Shown here piece after piece: positions 10,012-19,300 of a stretch of DNA of 64,000 bases. A program made the translations under genes and the position numbers. The stretch covers positions 1-64,000 of the forward strand of contig JAGNEJ010000005.1 of NCBI GenBank assembly GCA_018003315.1. The letters run 5' to 3'. Position 1 is the first letter of the stretch. Each line of letters starts with the position of its first letter. Under the pieces are notes generated by a model. It made no database searches, had not been told where the DNA came from, and saw nothing but the letters and a program-made list of their open reading frames with translations. Source of the DNA: Verrucomicrobiales bacterium (GTDB lineage: Bacteria > Verrucomicrobiota > Verrucomicrobiia > Verrucomicrobiales > V1-33).

Positions 10012-11124
10012 TCACCCACCGGTGCGCAGGATGAAGGAATGCTGCGCCAGCGGCTGACCGTTGATTTGCAATTCTACCAGGTGGCGTCCGTCATGGTGCC
10101 GCCGCGCCGACATGTCGCGGAAAACCTGCTGTTTTGTCAGGCTCAGCGCACCCCCGGCGGGCAGTTCCACCTCCCGCCATTTGAAGACTTTGCGAAAAAT
10201 CGCCCCGCCGGGCCTCACGTAATGCACGGCGTAATCGACCGCCAGCTTTTGGGTGCGTGCTGCGGTGGACTGCAGGGTGGCAGAAAGCACCAACGTTCCT
10301 CCCAGGATCAGAGCCTCTGGACGCACCGTCAGTGAAGCCTCCACCGCGGCACGGCGGAATCCAAACAAGCGCAGCGCATCGGGATGTCCCTGCTTGATCA
10401 GCGTGCGGGAGGCGTGCCGGGCAACCCATGCCGTCCCGGCTGCGGTCAAATCCCACGCATGCAGTCGTGCCAGCACCCAGTCCGGGTGGTCCTTGGCAAC
10501 GTCATTCAGACTGTTCGCCACGGAACGCCGGACGTAGAGGGACTCATCGCCCTTCAGCGCTTCCAGAATCGGCGCCAGCGGTGCCGGGTCCCTGGTCAGT
10601 TCCTGGAGGCGGACTCCCCAGGGCAGCCGCGGGCGGCTTCCTTCGCTGGCGAGTCGCCGCACTTTTTCGTCCTGGTCGTGCGTCCACCGGTTGAGAATGG
10701 CAAGCCCGCGTTCCAGATCCTGAACCAAAAACGGACGCACCGCGAATTCGGCTGAACCAAAGCACGTTAGCTGGCGCAGCGCCTCCATCGAATGGTCAAA
10801 ATCCGCCAGCCCAAACCGGACCACGAACTCGCAGGCAAACATGGCCACAAAGTCATGGCCAATTTGCGGAGCGAGCCGGTGCAGCACGGAAAGTTTTGCG
10901 CGGTAGCTGCCTGGCAGCGCCGCATCCACCGCCAGGGCCGCCTGGCGCAGCCGGTCCATCAGCGAACGTTCGGACAGTCCGTCGAGCGTCAGGGAAAGAA
11001 ACCGTTCACGGTCGAAGGTTGCTTCCAGCGCTCCCAGTTGCGCGGCCAGACGGCGGTAGCGCGGTTCGTTGAACCATTCCTTGAGCAGTTGCGGACGGGA
11101 CTCATTGGGGATTTTCGGCGGCAT
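10012..11124 (-). CDS. AlkC-like DNA alkylation repair protein (HEAT-like repeats)
   Basis: 370 residues, all-alpha. The motif ASEGSRPRLPWG near residue 160, followed by segments such as ESLYVRRSVANSLNDVAKDHP, matches the HEAT-repeat core of the AlkC family, related to the AlkD glycosylases that excise 3-methyladenine. The last 100 residues (from about ALILGGTLVLSATLQS to the end) look beta-rich, like the Ig-like extension of some AlkC proteins. The gene starts 15 bases after the SNF2-type helicase gene on the same strand, so the two probably form a transcript. DNA repair is inferred from the family. Confidence 0.82.
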   Translation of the reverse strand: MPPKIPNESRPQLLKEWFNEPRYRRLAAQLGALEATFDRERFLSLTLDGLSERSLMDRLRQAALAVDAALPGSYRAKLSVLHRLAPQIGHDFVAMFACEFVVRFGLADFDHSMEALRQLTCFGSAEFAVRPFLVQDLERGLAILNRWTHDQDEKVRRLASEGSRPRLPWGVRLQELTRDPAPLAPILEALKGDESLYVRRSVANSLNDVAKDHPDWVLARLHAWDLTAAGTAWVARHASRTLIKQGHPDALRLFGFRRAAVEASLTVRPEALILGGTLVLSATLQSTAARTQKLAVDYAVHYVRPGGAIFRKVFKWREVELPAGGALSLTKQQVFRDMSARRHHDGRHLVELQINGQPLAQHSFILRTGG

Positions 11125-11139
11125 CGGGCAGGTGGGGCG

Positions 11140-14100
11140 TCACTGTTTCAGCGGTGCCAGCAGTGCGGCAATGTCCGCCGCATCAATCTTCAGCGGACCA
11201 CCGGAACCTTCCAGCAGCCCCTGCACCAGTTCCGCCTTCCGACGCTGCAGTTGCAGGATTTTTTCCTCGATGGTGTCCTGACAGATGAATTTGTAAACGA
11301 AAACGGTCTTCTGCTGGCCAAAGCGGTGGGCGCGGTCGGTAGCCTGATTTTCCGCGGCGGGATTCCACCACGGATCGTAATGGATCACGGTGTCCGCGGC
11401 GGTGAGATTCAAGCCCACGCCGCCCGCTTTGAGGCTGATCAGAAACACCGGCGTCATCCCGTTTTGGAACTCTCTGACCAAGGCCCCGCGGTTTTCCGTC
11501 TGTCCGGTCAGCAGGAGATGGCGGATGCCTTCCGCGTTGAGCCGTTGTTCGATGAGTGCCAGCATTTCGGTGAACTGGCTGAAGAGCAGAATGCGACGGC
11601 CATCCTCGATGAGCGGCGGCAGCACCTCCATCAAGGCATCCAGCTTGGCCGACTCGCTGACGTCGCGGGCGGCATCGAGCTTGAGCAACCGGGGGTCGCA
11701 ACAGACCTGCCGCAGTTTGAGCAGCGCGTCGAGAATGGTGATCTGCGAGCGGTCCGCGCCCTTTTTGGAAATCTCCTCCTGCACCCGCTTGTCCATGGCG
11801 GCGCGCACCGTTTCGTAAAGGTCCTTCTGCGCCGCAGACAACTCGATCCGGTGAATGGTTTCGATTTTCGGCGGCAGTTCCTGGAGCACTGCCTCCTTCG
11901 TCCGCCGCAGCAGCACCGGCGCGATGCGCTGGCGGAGAAACTCCCGGCGTTCCTCGTTCCCCTCCTTTTCGATCGGATCGCGGAAGGCCGCGGCAAACCG
12001 CTCGCGGGTCCCCAGCAGTCCGGGCATCAGAAAATGGAAGATCGACCACAGCTCGCCCAGATGATTTTCCATGGGCGTACCGGTCAGGCAGAGTCGCTTG
12101 CGGGCATTGATCCGGAAGGCGGCGGCGGCGGTGCGGGTGGCGCTGTTTTTGATGTTCTGGGCCTCGTCGAGGATCGCATAGTGAAATTCACAGGCCGACA
12201 GCACCTCCTCGTCGCGGGCCAAAATTGGATAGGATGTCAGGATCAGATCGTGGCGCTTGAAATTGGCCAGCAGCCTGCCGCGGTCGCCGCCAGTGTAGAT
12301 CAGGCAGCGCAGCTTCGGGGTGAAGCGGGCAGCCTCCTCCGCCCAGTTGAAAACCACGCTTTTTGGCGCGACGATCAGGCTGGGCAAGTCCATTTCTCCG
12401 GACTCCTTTTCAGCCAGCAGATGAGCCAGCGTCTGCAGGGTTTTGCCCAGCCCCATGTCGTCCGCCAGAATGCCTCCGAGGCGTGCTTCTGACAGGAAGC
12501 GCAGCCAGCGACAGCCGTCCATTTGATAGGGCCGCAGATCCGCCCGCAGCGCGCTGGGTTTCGCGGCGTGACGCCAAGGTGCGTCGTCGCCAAGCTGATC
12601 GACCAGGCCGGCCAGGCTTTCCGCCGTCCGCCGGATCATCAGTTCTTCCCGTTGGCGGAGTCTGGCCGCCAGTTGGGCGGCGCGCAGCCGGTGCAGCTCC
12701 AGTTTGCCATCCTTCAGCTGATCCGGTGCGACGGAAAACAGTTCGGTGAGGGTGTCCAGGATGCGGCGCATCCGGTTCGCCGGAAACGGAAGAAACTTTT
12801 TCCCTACCGGAAGCATGATCGGCTGTTCGCCCATTCCAGCCAGCTCTTCGAGCACCATGGCGCTGCCTTCGCTGCGCAGGAAGGCAATGATGAGCGGCAG
12901 CAACTGCACCGGCTGGCCGTCGATTTCCACCCCGCAGTCGATGGTGAACCAGTCCGGGCGGTCGCTTTCCTCGATGACTTCATACCACTGCGTGGGGTGC
13001 AGCACGTCCAGGTCAAATGAGGGCGCAGTGTCGATGAGCCAGCCCTTTTCCTCCAGCCGCTTCAACTCGCCGGTGAGAAGCTGGAACCATTGCGTGGGCA
13101 GATCCGGCGCCAGGACCAGTGCCTCGCGCAGCGCGGGCTTGCAGCCAAATGCCAGCACCGTTCCGAGTGGGCGCAGTTTTGTCAGGGTCAGCGCATCCGC
13201 AAAGTCGCGTTCCACCGGAAGATTCCTGACAAGCCGAACCACCCGGTCCTCCGCCCGCACCTGCGCCTGGGGCGGTCCCTTGCCATATTCAAAACGGAGT
13301 TCTGAAGCAGCGGGATAGATGAATTCCACGGCCGCCATGCGCACCTGCTGATCGTAGGCAAAGGCGCTGGTCCAACCGTAGTAGTTCGCAAAAACGGTGT
13401 CGCAAAACAGCCGCAGAACCGGACGCGGAATGGTGTCCCGTTCCTCGACGAGATGGAGCCTTGCCGGAGCGGGCAGGGCAGGCGCACGCGCCGCTTTGGC
13501 TTCAAGCCGTCCGGCCAGGCAATCCGCATCCTGCGGTGAGAGTTCCGGCAGGTTCAGCCAGCCGATGAGGAAACGCTCCGATTTTTCGCCGCGCACCGGA
13601 TGCACCGTGGCGCTGGTCGTGTCGATGACGAGGAGCGGCTGCGTTGGAATGACCGCAAGCGACCGTCCTACCGCAGCCAGAACCGGCTTTTGCCGCCCGT
13701 TCTCCAAGGTTTGCCAGGCTGGCTGGACGGCGATGGGTTCGCGGCTCCACTGCAGGCCGGGACCGTTGATTTCCCGCCAGAAGGCCCGCCCTGACGCCGC
13801 AATGCGCGGCAGCACCACCGCCCACAGCGGACCGGCTGGTTCCAGTTTTCCGTCGGCAGTGCGCAGGTGGCGCAGCGACTCCACCAGAGGCAGTTCCGCA
13901 GGACTCAGAAAATCGGGCGCTGTCTTGAAACCGAGCTGAAAATCTGCGGTGCGGACATAGGCACCGTCCTTGGTCAGCCGGGCAGTGAGGAGGTCCAGCG
14001 CAATCCGTTGCGAGCCGGGGTCACGGGGGCGAAACACATAGAGCAACCGGTTGCTGGTTTCCTGTGGCGGAAAAAAATTGTCCTCCTCGTCATCGCCGTT

Positions 14101-14607
14101 TTCCAGTGCCTCCGCCTGGAGCAGCCATGACTCCAGAAAGGTGCTGGCAGGGACGGGCGGGGCCGCTGGCTTGGGTACCGCCGGTTCTGACCTCGGGACA
14201 GCGGTGGATTCCTGCGATGGCGGCGCCGCGGCTTCATCCAACTCCCGAAGATCCTCCCGCGGTGAATACCATTCATTGCGGGCCGCCTGCAGGATGCCGG
14301 CGACGTGCTTGCACATGCTCCCTTCTACGCAGGTGCAGGTGGAATGGATTTCACACTGTCCATACTTGATGCCCCGCGGCAGGACGGTGGCGCGCGCCTC
14401 CACGGGCTGCAGCGTCCGGGTGGCGATTTTCCCCCAAACCTTCACGGCATCGCCCGCAAATTCCGAGCGCAGCGCATAGACCATGCCTGCCGCATTGAAG
14501 GTGGCCGATGCCTGCACCGCATTCTGGTCAAATCCCGCATCCCGCAACTCATGCGGGAGCAGAAACTTGAGCCGAGCGCTGACTTTCGGCGGCGGGGGAG
14601 GTGGCAT
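11140..14607 (-). CDS. SNF2-family helicase with SWIM zinc finger
   Basis: 1155 residues from the ATG at 14607, which begins MPPPPPPK; a more upstream in-frame start at 14703 would add a leader with no family features. The N-terminus has a SWIM zinc-binding motif (Cys91, Cys93, Cys99, His101). The SNF2 ATPase is in the C-terminal half: Walker A ILADDMGLGKT near 712-721, DEAQ near 814, motif III LCLTGTPMENHLGELWS, and the helicase C domain with AGGVGLNLTAADTVI, DPWWNPAAE and DRAHRFGQ. This is the bacterial SNF2/RapA-like class of double-stranded DNA translocases, often with SWIM domains. The linked AlkC-like gene suggests a role in repair or chromatin access, which is inference. Confidence 0.93.
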   Translation of the reverse strand: MPPPPPPKVSARLKFLLPHELRDAGFDQNAVQASATFNAAGMVYALRSEFAGDAVKVWGKIATRTLQPVEARATVLPRGIKYGQCEIHSTCTCVEGSMCKHVAGILQAARNEWYSPREDLRELDEAAAPPSQESTAVPRSEPAVPKPAAPPVPASTFLESWLLQAEALENGDDEEDNFFPPQETSNRLLYVFRPRDPGSQRIALDLLTARLTKDGAYVRTADFQLGFKTAPDFLSPAELPLVESLRHLRTADGKLEPAGPLWAVVLPRIAASGRAFWREINGPGLQWSREPIAVQPAWQTLENGRQKPVLAAVGRSLAVIPTQPLLVIDTTSATVHPVRGEKSERFLIGWLNLPELSPQDADCLAGRLEAKAARAPALPAPARLHLVEERDTIPRPVLRLFCDTVFANYYGWTSAFAYDQQVRMAAVEFIYPAASELRFEYGKGPPQAQVRAEDRVVRLVRNLPVERDFADALTLTKLRPLGTVLAFGCKPALREALVLAPDLPTQWFQLLTGELKRLEEKGWLIDTAPSFDLDVLHPTQWYEVIEESDRPDWFTIDCGVEIDGQPVQLLPLIIAFLRSEGSAMVLEELAGMGEQPIMLPVGKKFLPFPANRMRRILDTLTELFSVAPDQLKDGKLELHRLRAAQLAARLRQREELMIRRTAESLAGLVDQLGDDAPWRHAAKPSALRADLRPYQMDGCRWLRFLSEARLGGILADDMGLGKTLQTLAHLLAEKESGEMDLPSLIVAPKSVVFNWAEEAARFTPKLRCLIYTGGDRGRLLANFKRHDLILTSYPILARDEEVLSACEFHYAILDEAQNIKNSATRTAAAAFRINARKRLCLTGTPMENHLGELWSIFHFLMPGLLGTRERFAAAFRDPIEKEGNEERREFLRQRIAPVLLRRTKEAVLQELPPKIETIHRIELSAAQKDLYETVRAAMDKRVQEEISKKGADRSQITILDALLKLRQVCCDPRLLKLDAARDVSESAKLDALMEVLPPLIEDGRRILLFSQFTEMLALIEQRLNAEGIRHLLLTGQTENRGALVREFQNGMTPVFLISLKAGGVGLNLTAADTVIHYDPWWNPAAENQATDRAHRFGQQKTVFVYKFICQDTIEEKILQLQRRKAELVQGLLEGSGGPLKIDAADIAALLAPLKQ

Positions 14608-14737
14608 GCGGATTCTGTCCCGAAAATCTCCCCGGTTGCAAGACTCCGGAGGATTCCAGCCCAAAATTTTTCGCGAGCCGAGTGAATAGGAAATCTGCCG
14701 CAACAGTCAAACCGACCACACCAACCTCTCGCCTCTC

Positions 14738-15001
14738 ATGAAAAATCCCATTCGAAAAATCCTTGTGATCCTCTCCGGTTCAGCAGCCCTGCTCCTGCTC
14801 CCAAGCTGCTACCACCATCTGCCCGACTTCGGTCACCACGGCGGAGGATACCATCATTCCTCGCACGGTTACGATCATGGTTACGGTCACGGTTACGATC
14901 ATGGTTACGGTCACGGCCACGGCCACGGTTACGGTCACGGCCATGGTTATGGCCACAGCTATGGCCACGGCCATGGTCACGGCCACGGACATGGTTACTG
15001 A
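14738..15001 (+). CDS. His/Gly-rich repeat lipoprotein
   Basis: 87 residues. A signal peptide with a lipobox (LLLLPSC, Cys at about 26) predicts a lipoprotein. The mature part is almost only His, Gly and Tyr with scattered Ser and Asp, in GYGHGYDH- or GHGHG-type repeats. About one third of the mature residues are His, so binding of nickel, copper or zinc is plausible; this is inferred from composition only. The coding DNA is a degenerate tandem repeat, so the protein length may vary between strains. It is divergent from the SNF2 gene, and its 3' end lies next to a fabZ-like gene on the same strand. A non-coding repeat is possible but unlikely given the well-formed signal peptide. Confidence 0.72.
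   Translation: MKNPIRKILVILSGSAALLLLPSCYHHLPDFGHHGGGYHHSSHGYDHGYGHGYDHGYGHGHGHGYGHGHGYGHSYGHGHGHGHGHGY
14867..14998 (+). repeat. Degenerate GGTTAC/GGTCAC tandem repeat inside the His-rich gene
   Basis: Units such as GGTTACGGTCAC, GGTTACGATCAT and GGCCACGGCCAC recur with 6- and 12-base periods. All unit changes stay in frame and keep Gly with His or Tyr, so the array is under coding constraint or young. Confidence 0.7.
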
Positions 15002-15059
15002 ACGCAGTGCCTGCCGCAATCCACTTGCCTCGCCGGCCCATTTGGATTTTGAATGGTGC

Positions 15060-15482
15060 ATGCTTGATGCGCTGCCTCATGGGCCGGAATTTCGTTTTCT
15101 TGATTCGCTCAGAAGTCTGGAGCCGGGTCAGAGCGGCTGCGGAAACTTTTTGCTGAAAGGCGACGAAGCATTTCTCCGGGGGCATTTTCCGGAGCAGCCG
15201 ATCTTTCCGGGAGTGCTCATGATCGAAGCTGTCGCGCAACTGGCTGGAGTGGTGGCGCAGAGTGATCCGCACCTGCCGCCGCTTCCGAATCTCCGCCTCA
15301 CTGCGGTCCGGCTGGCGAAGATTTTTGGTACTTTCGGCCCGGGAGAATCGGTGGAGATTCACGCGAAGATCACCGGACGGCTTGGAAATCTGATCCAGGC
15401 TGAAGGCAAGGTCTGTGCCGACGGGCGTGACCTCTGCCGCACCGAAATCACCTTGTCCGGAGATCATTCACCGCGCGGCTGA
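15060..15482 (+). CDS. FabZ-like 3-hydroxyacyl-ACP dehydratase
   Basis: 140 residues from the ATG at 15060. This start gives MLDALPHGPEFRFLD, which matches the usual FabZ opening (short Leu-Pro-His segment then F-x-x-x-D). The in-frame ATG at 14991 overlaps the His-repeat gene and would add an unconserved leader. The hot-dog-fold active site is clear: GHFPEQPIFPGVLMIEAVAQ contains the catalytic His of HFP and the acidic residue of MIEA. Predicted reaction: dehydration of 3-hydroxyacyl-ACP in fatty-acid elongation. The gene is not beside fabG (39 kb) or other fab genes, so it may serve a specialised lipid or be the general FabZ. Confidence 0.85.
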   Translation: MLDALPHGPEFRFLDSLRSLEPGQSGCGNFLLKGDEAFLRGHFPEQPIFPGVLMIEAVAQLAGVVAQSDPHLPPLPNLRLTAVRLAKIFGTFGPGESVEIHAKITGRLGNLIQAEGKVCADGRDLCRTEITLSGDHSPRG

Positions 15483-15502
15483 TCTGTTCGCCCCGCCGAG
15501 GC

Positions 15503-16252
15503 TCAACGCTCGCCTCGCATCAGTCCCAGGAGATATCGCACTTCCCCATCGACCTGTGAATCATCGGCGACAGTTTTGCGGATTTCGCCGCGCAGCACGC
15601 CGCCGAACTCGCGCCGAAGGTCGGTGGCAGCCTGCTTGACTGCACCTTCGGACATGCCTAACGCGGAGGCGATTTCCTGGTATTTGGCAACGGTCAACCC
15701 GGTGAGCAGGCCGTGCAATTGATCGAACTGGGGGCCTCTTCCGCGCGAGACCAGGCGCTCGCGGAGCACGGTGATCGCCTGGTCATAAACGGCGCGAGCC
15801 CACAGTCGGTCGTAGGCTTCCTCCGCGGTGCCCGCTGTAAAAGGGACATCGGCCAGATTGAGTTCTTCGAGAGGAATCGGAGCCTGACCGCCTCCGCGCT
15901 TCAGCGCCACGGCGGCGCGGTGCTGGTCTGCGCGCCAGTTCTGCAGGGCGGTGAGGAGGAAGGAGCGAAACAGGCCGTTGCCGGGTTCGATGCGGCGCAG
16001 AAAGGCCTTGCTCAGGATGTGGGCAAAAAATCCCTGAACATCGTCGCAGGCGACGTGATGGTCCGCACCGCGCCGGCGCAGGAAGGCATAAAGCGGCTGC
16101 CAGTATGCCTTGGCAAGGCGCTCCCAGCCCCGGCTGGATTCCTCGGCATCCACCCCCTGCATCTGGCAGATCATCGACCAGGCAGTCTGAGGAAAGGCAC
16201 CGGCATCAATGCACTCCGAGTTGGAATGAGGATCGTTGTCTGGGTGCTTCAT
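15503..16252 (-). CDS. ECF-type RNA polymerase sigma factor
   Basis: 249 residues. Region 2 is recognised in WQPLYAFLRRRGADHHVACDDVQGFF (split here: the D-D-V-Q-x-F core near residue 70) and region 4 in LTVAKYQEIASALGMSEGAV, a helix-turn-helix near residues 190-215. It fits the ECF groups common in Planctomycetes and Verrucomicrobiota that are encoded beside Ser/Thr kinases. It is divergent from the WD40 kinase gene, with 128 bases between the two start codons, so the pair probably forms a signalling unit in which the kinase controls the sigma factor. That link is inference from the arrangement. Confidence 0.85.
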   Translation of the reverse strand: MKHPDNDPHSNSECIDAGAFPQTAWSMICQMQGVDAEESSRGWERLAKAYWQPLYAFLRRRGADHHVACDDVQGFFAHILSKAFLRRIEPGNGLFRSFLLTALQNWRADQHRAAVALKRGGGQAPIPLEELNLADVPFTAGTAEEAYDRLWARAVYDQAITVLRERLVSRGRGPQFDQLHGLLTGLTVAKYQEIASALGMSEGAVKQAATDLRREFGGVLRGEIRKTVADDSQVDGEVRYLLGLMRGER

Positions 16253-16380
16253 GCCGTGAGGCCGTTTTTAACCACAATGCGCGGCCCGGGCAAGCGATCT
16301 CGAATTCGATTTTCCGCAATGGCAGGAACATTTGCGGCTTGCCTGTGACACGGGAATTCGTGAAGGACCGTATCAGCATC

Positions 16381-19300
16381 ATGGATCCCCAAATCGACCA
16401 GGCCTGTCCGGAATGCGGCGCACCGCTGGAAAGCGATGGTGTCTGCCTGGCCTGTGCGTTCGGCGCTGCTCTGGCAGCCGACGATGCCGAAGTTGGGGCA
16501 GTGGCGGACGAAGGCTTCACCAGCTTTGCGCCACGGGAGGCGGGGGCGTTTGGAAGTTACACGCTGCTTCGTCGGCTGGGTGCGGGTGGCATGGGCGTCA
16601 TCTGGGAAGCGGAGGAAACCCGACTCAAGCGCCGGGTGGCTTTGAAAATGATCCGTGGGTTCGCTTTTTCAACGGAGGCGGAGAAGAAGCGCTTCCACAC
16701 CGAGGCGCAGGCTGTGGCGCATCTGGACCACCCTCACATTGTGCCCATTTTCGAGGTGAATGAGGCTGAAGGGCAGCCGTATTTCACGATGAAGCTGCTG
16801 GGCGGCGGCAGTCTCGCGGAACGGCTGATGCAGGGTGCGCTGCCAGCCCGTGACGCGGCCATGCTCATGGAAAAGCTGGCCCGCGCTGTGCAGCATGCGC
16901 ACGAACGGGGCGTGCTGCACCGCGATTTGAAGCCGGGAAACGTGCTTTTTGATGTCACCGGTGAACCGTTTTTGACAGACTTCGGCCTGGCCAAGCTCGC
17001 GGATACGGAGGTCGGCCTGACCCAGACAAATGCCCAGCTTGGCACGCCGCAATACATGTCGCCGGAGCAGGCGGGCGGCTGCACCCGCAAGGTGACAACC
17101 GCCAGCGACGTTTGGGCGCTGGGAGCCATGTTTTTTCAAATGCTCACCGGGCGGGTGCCATTTCCAGGGGTGACGACTGCGGAAATCTTCAGCCGCATTG
17201 CACACGAGGATCCAGTTTCCATGCGGAGGCCTGGCATTCCGCCGGATCGAGATCTGGAAACGCTGTGCCACCGTTGTCTGGAAAAGGAACCGGTGCGGCG
17301 GTTGCGCAGCGCGGGATTCCTGGCCGGCGAGCTGGGCCGCTGGCTGCGCGGCGAGCCGATCCGGGCACGGCGGGTGACGGGATCGGAACGGGCCTTGCGC
17401 TGGACGCGGCAGCATCCCTGGCGGGTGGCGGCAGTGGCGGCTCTGGCGATTTCGCTGCTGGCGGGCACCATTGTCAGCCTGACCATGTGGCGCACATCGG
17501 AGGCGCACCGGAAGCAGGCGGTGGACCACGCGGAACAGGCGCGGGAAAATGCCAGGGCGGAGCGGTTTACGGCATACGTTGCCACGATGGGAGCGGCCCT
17601 TGCGGCGCGGGAGCGGCATGATTTTGCCAGGGCGCGGAAGTTGCTGGACGCGGTTCCGGAGGAGCACCGGGGGTTCGAATGGCGGCTGCTGCAACATCTG
17701 TGTGCGGGGGACCAGGCTGCCCTCTTTCGCCTGCCGGGTGGGGAAATTCCGGAAGCGATGTCCCCGGGACCGGATGGCGACTCGCTGGCGATCGTCTCGC
17801 ATGAAGGCGTGCTGCACGTGTGCAGCCCGGACGGCCAACCCCTGCGCGCACCGCGCCCACTACCCGCCCCGGCACCGGAAAAAGAACCGGGGAAGCTGAA
17901 TCCGCGGGACTATCACAGCCTGCACTATGCGCCGGGCGGACGGCATTTTGCGTGCTCGTTCCGCAACACGGTGCGCGTGTTCGATGCCGGGACGCTGGAG
18001 GTGCTGATGGAGAAAACCGGCGTCATTCAGCCGCAGAGCGCGTGGCTGGATGCGCAGCGGTTGCTGTTTGGCGATAACATTGGCGTGGCGGTTTCACGGG
18101 GACAGGCGGCGTGCATTTTCGATGTCGAGCACCGCACCACCATCCCGCTGCCGGGGCAATGGCTGGGACCGCTGGCGGTCTCGGGCGACCGCTCGCTGGT
18201 GGTCGTGACGGATGCCGCAACTTACGAGGTGGCGCTTTTTCGTGCCGCCGATCTCCCTGGCGCTGAACCACTGCGAACTGTCTCACCGCTCCACCGCTGG
18301 CATCCGCAGGCAGCGGGAAGGGTCAGCATGCTGGCGCTCTCCACCGATGGTGCCTATCTCGCCGCGGTGCACGGCACGCACGACGCGCCGGCCCGCACCC
18401 TGGAGGTCGCAGAGACGGCTACCGGCCATGTGCTGCTCGGGCAGAGGCTGCGCGATGCCCTGACCGATCTGGCTTTTCATCCCGGGGAGCCGCAGGTGGC
18501 GGTGACCAATGCCGATGGCACCGTCCGGCTCTTCCATTTTCTGCAGCCCGAGCCGACGGGCTTGTCCACCTATGATGACGACTGCGTGATGGGCATCCGC
18601 GAGCCGCTCAACGGCAACGATGCGCAAAGCCCGCCGCGGCGGCTGCTCACCCGCAGTGCCCAGGATGGACGCGCCGTGTTTCTGCTCGGCCATGAGGGAA
18701 GGGGCCTCGACGTTTGTTATGCGCCGGACGGCTCCCGTCTTTTCACCGCCGCCGCCGACGGCACGGTGCGCGGTTGGGCACCGCGTGTTCCGCAGCCAGC
18801 GGTGCGCCTTCCCGACGTGCGCGTGCTGCAGATGCAGTGGCATCCCGCCGCTTCGCCCGATGGCTCCCGGCTGCTCTATTCCGATTGGAAGGGCGCAGCG
18901 CACTACTGGCGGGAAGGCCGCGGAAGCATCCCCGTGTCGCCCAACCACATGCCGCTCGCTGTCCTGCCGCAGGGTCGGCTGGCCACCATGTCGCGCAACT
19001 CCAGTGACGTTCTGTTCTGGGAGGAAGCCGGCGACGGACTGCGCCAGACGGGACGGATCAAAGGGCCGGGCTTTGTCGAAGGTTTCACCGAACTGCTGTG
19101 CGGTCGCGTTTCGAGTGACGGTCGGCGCATTGCCGGCATGACTCCGGGGCGCATCTTCGTCGTGGACCTGGAAACGCAAACAACCTCCGCGCCGGGAGAT
19201 CAGGGCTGGCAGGCCGGTCCCTCCCGGGCGTGGAACCTCGCCTTTTCGCCCGACGGACGCCACCTGGTCGCCACGGGCCTCGGTCACCAGGCGCGGCTCT

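Noticed and set aside
14877-15060. Long N-terminal extension of the fabZ-like gene (MVTVTVTIMVTV...)
   Set aside because: This frame translates the His-gene repeat in another phase and gives an artificial Val/Thr pattern; the conserved FabZ start is at 15060.
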